Positions 59,892 to 64,000 of a stretch of 64,000 nucleotides of DNA are shown piece by piece. Numbering within the stretch: position 1 is the stretch's first letter; each line of letters begins with the position of its first letter. Source of the stretch: Streptomyces griseiscabiei (GTDB taxonomy: Bacteria; Actinomycetota; Actinomycetes; Streptomycetales; Streptomycetaceae); assembly GCF_020010925.1 (NCBI RefSeq), contig NZ_JAGJBZ010000002.1:3038001-3102000 (forward strand), given 5' to 3'. A program made the translations under genes and the position numbers. The notes below the pieces were generated by a model that did not search any database, was not told the DNA's origin, and saw nothing but the letters and a program-made list of their open reading frames with translations.

Positions 59892-60938
59892 TCAGCGGGC
59901 CGGTACGGAGGACATCTCGGCTGCCTGGCGCAGGGCCTCGACCATGCTACCGGCCTCGGCCACGCCCTTCCCCGCGATGTCGAAGGCCGTTCCGTGGTCC
60001 ACGGAGGTACGGATCACGGGCAGGCCCACGGTCAGGTTGACGCCCGCCTCGATGCCCAACACCTTGACCGGGCCGTGCCCTTGGTCGTGGTACATCGCGA
60101 CGATCAGGTCGTAGTCGCCGCGCCCGGCCAGGAAGAAGGCCGTGTCGGCGGGGAGCGGGCCCCGTGCGTCGACGCCGTCCGCGCGCAGCACGTCGAGGGC
60201 GGGGACGATCTTCTCCTCCTCCTCGCCGTACCCGAACAGGCCGTTCTCCCCGGCGTGCGGATTGATACCGCAGACACCGATCACCGGCTCGGCGACCCCC
60301 GCCCGCACCATCGCCTCATGGCCCCGCCGCACGGTGCGTTCGACGAGACCGGGCTCGATGCGCCGCACCGCGTCGATGAGACCGATGTGGGTGGTGACGT
60401 GGATGACCTTCACCTTGGGCGTCGACAGCATCATCGACACCTCCTCCACACCGGTGAGCCGGGCGAGCAGTTCGGTGTGCCCCGGGTAGAGGTGCCCGGC
60501 CGCGTGCAGGGCCTCCTTGTTGAGCGGCGCGGTGCAGATGCCCTGTACGGCCCCGCTCATGGCGAGGTCGGCGGCCACCCGTACGTACTGGTAGGCGGCC
60601 TCGCCGGCGGTGGCCGACAGCACGCCCCACGGCAGGTCGGCGGGGAGCAGACCGAGGTCGACGACGTTGACGCGGCCGGGCGTGAACTCGGCGTCCGCCG
60701 GGCCGTCCACCGCCACGATGTCGCAGTCGACGCCCAGGATCGCCGCGGCCTGCTGCAGCCGCCTGGCGTCACCGACGACGACGGGACGGCAGCACGCCAG
60801 GGTGTCGGGATGCAGCAGCGCCGGGACGATCACCTCGGGGCCGATGCCCGCGCCGTCCCCCATGGTCACCGCGATCAGCGGCAGCGGGTGGGGGGCGGCG
60901 CCGGTGGGGGTGGTCGGGGTGGTCGGTGTGGCGTTCAC
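59892..60938 (-). CDS. pdxA2: PdxA2 module with its own in-frame start
   Basis: A GTG at 60938 lies eight nt after AAGGAG and starts a 348-residue protein of full PdxA length (GAAPHPLPLIAVTMGDGAGIG form). It could be made separately from the fused frame or only as its C-terminal part. It is listed separately because the ribosome site is as good as that of any gene here. Dual products are inferred. Confidence 0.6.
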   Translation of the reverse strand: MNATPTTPTTPTGAAPHPLPLIAVTMGDGAGIGPEVIVPALLHPDTLACCRPVVVGDARRLQQAAAILGVDCDIVAVDGPADAEFTPGRVNVVDLGLLPADLPWGVLSATAGEAAYQYVRVAADLAMSGAVQGICTAPLNKEALHAAGHLYPGHTELLARLTGVEEVSMMLSTPKVKVIHVTTHIGLIDAVRRIEPGLVERTVRRGHEAMVRAGVAEPVIGVCGINPHAGENGLFGYGEEEEKIVPALDVLRADGVDARGPLPADTAFFLAGRGDYDLIVAMYHDQGHGPVKVLGIEAGVNLTVGLPVIRTSVDHGTAFDIAGKGVAEAGSMVEALRQAAEMSSVPAR

Positions 60939-62294
60939 CAGGGAGTCTCCTTGCGGTGAGAGCGAGAGTGGGAGAGGGGGGAGTGGCTGCCGTAGCGCCG
61001 CGGTGATCCGCAGCAGGGAGTCGGTGTCGCCGAAGCTGCCGGGCCGGGTGACGACCCGGCGCCCGTCGGGCGTCAGTGCCTGCACGGCGCCGTGGTGGAT
61101 CTGGCCGAGCGGCGTCAGCCGCGTGACTCCGAGCGCGTCGAGGACCCGGCGGGCTGTCTCGCCGCCGGTCAGGACGAGATCGGCGTCCCCTGCGCGGTCG
61201 GCGGCCAGCCGCGCGAGCCCGTCCACCGGACGACGGGCCGAACCGGGCCGTGCGCGGGGGCTGTCGCCGATGCTGAGGACGGTGACGGCGGCGGGTGCGG
61301 CGGCGCGCGGGAACGACCGGTCCGCCCGCCCCGGCAGGAGGTCGTCGGGGGACAGGACGAGGTGCCGCGCGCCACGCGCGGTGAGTTGCGCGATCTGCGC
61401 AACCGCGTGAGGTTCGGCGGTACCGACGACGACCAGGACGGACCGCCGAACGCTGCCGGGTCGTCCGGGAGTTGCGGCCGGTTCGGCCGGTTCGGGTACG
61501 CCGGCCGGTTCGCCCGGCTCGGGTACGCCGGGCGGTTCGGGCATCGCCGCCTGCGTGCCCCGCGCCGCCGATCCCGCCGATCCCGCAGATCCCTCCGTGC
61601 CCGTACGGCCGAGGACGCGCCCCACCGCGGCCGCCAGACCCCCGGTGCCGACCAGCCGGACCCCGGGGCCGGACGCGAGCGCCGCTTCGGCGATCAGGTC
61701 CAGGTCGGCGTCCGACTCGGCGTCGCACAGGGCCAGGTGCCCGGTGCCGATCACCGTGCGCAGCACACCGGCGAGCGTGCCGCCGCGCACGGCCGCCAGC
61801 GGTACGACGGTCGTACGGCTGTCCCCGAGCGCGGCGGCCAGCGACGGCGGGGGAGCGCCCGCCTCCGCCCGCCAGGCGTCCGTGCGGTGCAGGGGAGTGT
61901 CGCCGAGGCGCACCACCCCGTCACGAACCGTGCGCCCCAGCGCCGGCAGGGCCGTCGCGACGACGACCCCCTCGGCCCCGTCCGCGAGGGCCGCCGTCTC
62001 CGCCGCGAGATTGCCCCGCAGCAGCGAGTCGGCCTTCTTGAAGACCAGGGTGTCCACGGGTGCCGCCCGCAGCGCGTCGTGTACGCGCCGGGCCGCGTCG
62101 GCCCCGGGCAGCTCGCGGCAGTCGAGATCGACGACGACGGTCTCGCCGTGCACGGGCGGGTCCCAGGGCGCGGGAGCGAGCACGATCCGGCCCGGACCGC
62201 CGAGGGCCACCGCGGTCTCCGCCGCGCCGGAGAGGTCGTCGGCGAGCGCGAGCAGCGGCCGGGGCGCCCGCGTACGGCGGGGAGGAATGGACAT
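59892..62294 (-). CDS. Fused four-carbon acid sugar kinase (DUF1537) and PdxA2-type dehydrogenase
   Basis: One continuous 800-codon frame runs from ATG 62294, behind TTTGGAGG, to 59892. Residues 1-435 are a DUF1537-type kinase: LLALADDLSGAAETAVAL, VFKKADSLLRGNLAAE, VLTGGETARRVL and the final PGSFGDTDSLL. A Pro/Glu/Ala-rich insert (about 230-285) separates its two lobes. Residues 453-800 are PdxA-like with metal ligands YPGHTELL, VTTHIGLID and YHDQGHGPVK. In the known pathway the kinase phosphorylates D-threonate or D-erythronate, and PdxA2 oxidises and decarboxylates the product to dihydroxyacetone phosphate. No stop separates the two, but an internal ribosome site exists (60938). Confidence 0.85.
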   Translation of the reverse strand: MSIPPRRTRAPRPLLALADDLSGAAETAVALGGPGRIVLAPAPWDPPVHGETVVVDLDCRELPGADAARRVHDALRAAPVDTLVFKKADSLLRGNLAAETAALADGAEGVVVATALPALGRTVRDGVVRLGDTPLHRTDAWRAEAGAPPPSLAAALGDSRTTVVPLAAVRGGTLAGVLRTVIGTGHLALCDAESDADLDLIAEAALASGPGVRLVGTGGLAAAVGRVLGRTGTEGSAGSAGSAARGTQAAMPEPPGVPEPGEPAGVPEPAEPAATPGRPGSVRRSVLVVVGTAEPHAVAQIAQLTARGARHLVLSPDDLLPGRADRSFPRAAAPAAVTVLSIGDSPRARPGSARRPVDGLARLAADRAGDADLVLTGGETARRVLDALGVTRLTPLGQIHHGAVQALTPDGRRVVTRPGSFGDTDSLLRITAALRQPLPPLPLSLSPQGDSLVNATPTTPTTPTGAAPHPLPLIAVTMGDGAGIGPEVIVPALLHPDTLACCRPVVVGDARRLQQAAAILGVDCDIVAVDGPADAEFTPGRVNVVDLGLLPADLPWGVLSATAGEAAYQYVRVAADLAMSGAVQGICTAPLNKEALHAAGHLYPGHTELLARLTGVEEVSMMLSTPKVKVIHVTTHIGLIDAVRRIEPGLVERTVRRGHEAMVRAGVAEPVIGVCGINPHAGENGLFGYGEEEEKIVPALDVLRADGVDARGPLPADTAFFLAGRGDYDLIVAMYHDQGHGPVKVLGIEAGVNLTVGLPVIRTSVDHGTAFDIAGKGVAEAGSMVEALRQAAEMSSVPAR

Positions 62295-62369
62295 GTCCGC
62301 CTCCAAACGGTGTGCGCGACCGGCCGGCGCCGACCGGCAGGGTGGCCCGGCGTCAAATGATGACACGGA

Positions 62370-62409
62370 GTGCGCGATTCGCGCGAGACCCCTTGCGTGA
62401 TTCGCGCAA
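62370..62409. promoter_or_regulatory. Tandem near-palindromes between the sugar-acid genes
   Basis: GTGCGCGATTCGCGCGA (62370-62386) and TTGCGTGATTCGCGCAA (62393-62409) share a 17-nt core and start 23 nt apart. The second mismatches at one pair only. They lie in the 214-nt divergent gap and are candidate DeoR operators. Confidence 0.6.
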
Positions 62410-62508
62410 CCGTGGAACGGTTTCCGGCGCGACAGAAACCGATGGCGCCCCGCGAGAGCGGACGCCGTCCCGAGCCGGTCGCCGCACGAGAACCCCGAGA
62501 GGTCGACG

Positions 62509-64000
62509 ATGACCCGAACTCCCCCGAGTGAGACGCCCAGCCGTCGCACCCTGCTGCGTTGGGGCGCGGCGGGCGGCGCCGGCCTCGCGCTCTCCCCCCT
62601 GGCCGCCTGCGCCGGACCGACCGGAGCCCCCGGCCCCGGCACCCTCACGCTCGGGCTGAACCGCTCCCTGGTCAGCCTGGACAACAAGCTCAACCAGTTC
62701 GACGCCGCGGTGACCGTGCAGCGGGCCGTACGGCAGGCCCTCACTGCCATCGGCCCGGACATGCGGCCCGGCCTGGTCCTCGCCGACCGGTTCGAGATGA
62801 CCGCGCCCACCACCTGGAGCGTCCGGCTGCGCGACGGGATCCGCTACTCCGACGGCCGGCCCGTGACCGTCGAGGACGTGTCCACCGCCGTCCGCATGTA
62901 CGGCGAGGTCGCCGGATCGTTCATCCTCGGGCTGTTCCCCGAACTCCCCGAGGTCGAGGCGACCGGCGAGCGCACCTTCCTGCTCCACACCCGCGCACCG
63001 GTGCCCGTCCTGGACCGGCTGATGGCCAACATCCTCATCACCCCCGCCGCGGACAACCGCCCCGAGGAACTCCGCTCCGGCGTCGGCACCGGCCCCTACC
63101 GGGTGACCGGCGCCGACAGCGGAGCCGGCGAGTACACCCTGGCCCGCGTCCCCGAGTACTGGGGGAAGCGACCCGCCGTCGACCAGGTCCGGGTCCGCTT
63201 CGTCCCGGAGGAGTCGAGCCGCGTCGTCTCCCTGCGCAGCGGTGAACTCGACGTCATCGACACCATCACCCCCGACTCCGCCGAGCAGCTCACCGGCCTG
63301 CCCGGGGTGCACCTGGAGGAGACCTCGGGGGTCAGGATCTGCCAGCTCTTCTACAACTTCCGCAAGCCGGGCAAGCACCCCCTGGCGGACCCCCGGGTAC
63401 GCCACGCGCTCACCTACGCCATCGACGGCGAGTCCCTCGTCCGGGACGTCCTCACCGGCTCGGCGGAGCAGGCCGAGGGTGTCGTCCCGCTCTCCCTCCA
63501 GGGCGCCGAACGCACCGGCCGCTACACCTACGACCCGGACCGGGCGCGGAAGTCGCTCAGCTCCCTCGGCGCGGACGGGCTGAAGGTCAGGATCATCTGG
63601 GAGTCGGGCGAGTTCGCCGCCGACGCCTCCGTCATGGAGGCCGTCGCGGAGATGCTGAAGGACGTCGGTGTCCGCGCCGACCTCCTGCAGTTCGAGCCGG
63701 GCGGCGACATCCTCAAGTGGCGTCAGGGCAAGGGCGGCGACTGGGACGTCATCGGCAACGGCTTCCCCGGACCCACCGGCCAGGCCGTCACCATGCTCCA
63801 GGCGATGTACGCCGGCACGGCCGAGGACGAACGCACCGGGGACGCGTTCATGGGCTACGTCATCCCCCGCATCGCCCGCCGGCTGTCCGCCGCGGCCACC
63901 GAGTCCGACGCCGCCACCCGGGACCGTGAGCTGGCCGCCGCCCAGCACGCCGTCTGGGACACCTGGCCCTGCCTGTGGGCCTTCGTGCCCAAGACCGTGC
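62509..64000 (+). CDS. Family 5 ABC solute-binding lipoprotein, 3' truncated
   Basis: The frame is open from ATG 62509 (GAGAGG six nt before) to the window edge: 497 residues visible. The N-terminus has a twin-arginine signal (SRRTLLRWGAAGG) ending in the lipobox LAAC, so export by Tat and lipid anchoring are likely. The rest matches SBP_bac_5 proteins: SVRLRDGIRYSDGRPVT, GTGPYRV, VRHALTYAID. Such proteins bind peptides, nickel or oligosaccharide-like ligands. Divergent position from the kinase-PdxA gene hints that the ligand may be a sugar acid or its conjugate, but that is weak. Confidence 0.88.
   Translation, partial: MTRTPPSETPSRRTLLRWGAAGGAGLALSPLAACAGPTGAPGPGTLTLGLNRSLVSLDNKLNQFDAAVTVQRAVRQALTAIGPDMRPGLVLADRFEMTAPTTWSVRLRDGIRYSDGRPVTVEDVSTAVRMYGEVAGSFILGLFPELPEVEATGERTFLLHTRAPVPVLDRLMANILITPAADNRPEELRSGVGTGPYRVTGADSGAGEYTLARVPEYWGKRPAVDQVRVRFVPEESSRVVSLRSGELDVIDTITPDSAEQLTGLPGVHLEETSGVRICQLFYNFRKPGKHPLADPRVRHALTYAIDGESLVRDVLTGSAEQAEGVVPLSLQGAERTGRYTYDPDRARKSLSSLGADGLKVRIIWESGEFAADASVMEAVAEMLKDVGVRADLLQFEPGGDILKWRQGKGGDWDVIGNGFPGPTGQAVTMLQAMYAGTAEDERTGDAFMGYVIPRIARRLSAAATESDAATRDRELAAAQHAVWDTWPCLWAFVPKTV

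Overview
The window looks like chromosomal DNA from a Streptomyces-type actinomycete. The sequence is very GC-rich with strong third-position GC bias (judged by eye, not computed). It carries mycothiol-linked enzymes, a DUF574-type SAM methyltransferase, a snapalysin-type protease, F420/luciferase-like oxidoreductases and GTG/TTG starts. I see no rRNA, tRNA, CRISPR array, transposase or phage gene. Both ends cut through genes: a betaine-binding protein at the left edge and a family 5 solute-binding lipoprotein at the right edge.

Region 1 (1-18633) is a nearly complete glycine betaine to pyruvate pathway. It comprises a betaine ABC-transporter binding protein, a Rieske betaine demethylase with an FAD reductase, a dimethylglycine oxidase, FolD, heterotetrameric sarcosine oxidase (SoxB, a SoxD-SoxA fusion, SoxG), a dihydropteroate synthase (FolP), serine hydroxymethyltransferase and serine dehydratase. 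A mycothiol-dependent formaldehyde dehydrogenase and a metallo-beta-lactamase-fold hydrolase sit in the same block and would remove demethylation formaldehyde. One IclR regulator lies in the middle. Three promoters (near 1000, 11521 and 14621) each carry two GTTGC-type half-sites exactly 19 nt apart, and an inverted form covers the regulator's own start codon. I infer one regulon. Two genes here carry in-frame insertions that look like short dispersed Streptomyces repeats.

Region 2 (18634-46814) is mixed. It holds an amidohydrolase, a DUF574 methyltransferase, a decayed NarL/LuxR response regulator, a secreted NTF2-like protein, a flavin-dependent acyl-CoA dehydrogenase-like enzyme, a sulfotransferase, GtrA behind an AT-rich repeat-bearing leader, and a PL11 rhamnogalacturonan lyase with two LacI-type operators. 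These are followed by a SulP transporter, a PIG-L deacetylase, a large secreted repeat protein, snapalysin, a phosphate transporter / small membrane protein / PPK2 operon, F420-type enzymes, methyltransferases, phosphoglucomutase and fused isobutyryl-CoA mutase (IcmF).

Region 3 (46890-50637) is a D-glucarate module: an IclR regulator divergent from a GntP-family permease and glucarate dehydratase. Region 4 (50638-58316) has a histone-H1-like winged-helix protein, a VOC protein, two propeller-like proteins around a methyltransferase, an acyl-CoA synthetase and a TetR regulator. Region 5 (58318-64000) is a four-carbon sugar-acid module: SDR, DeoR regulator and a single open frame joining a DUF1537-type kinase to PdxA2, divergent from a solute-binding lipoprotein, with tandem near-palindromes between them.
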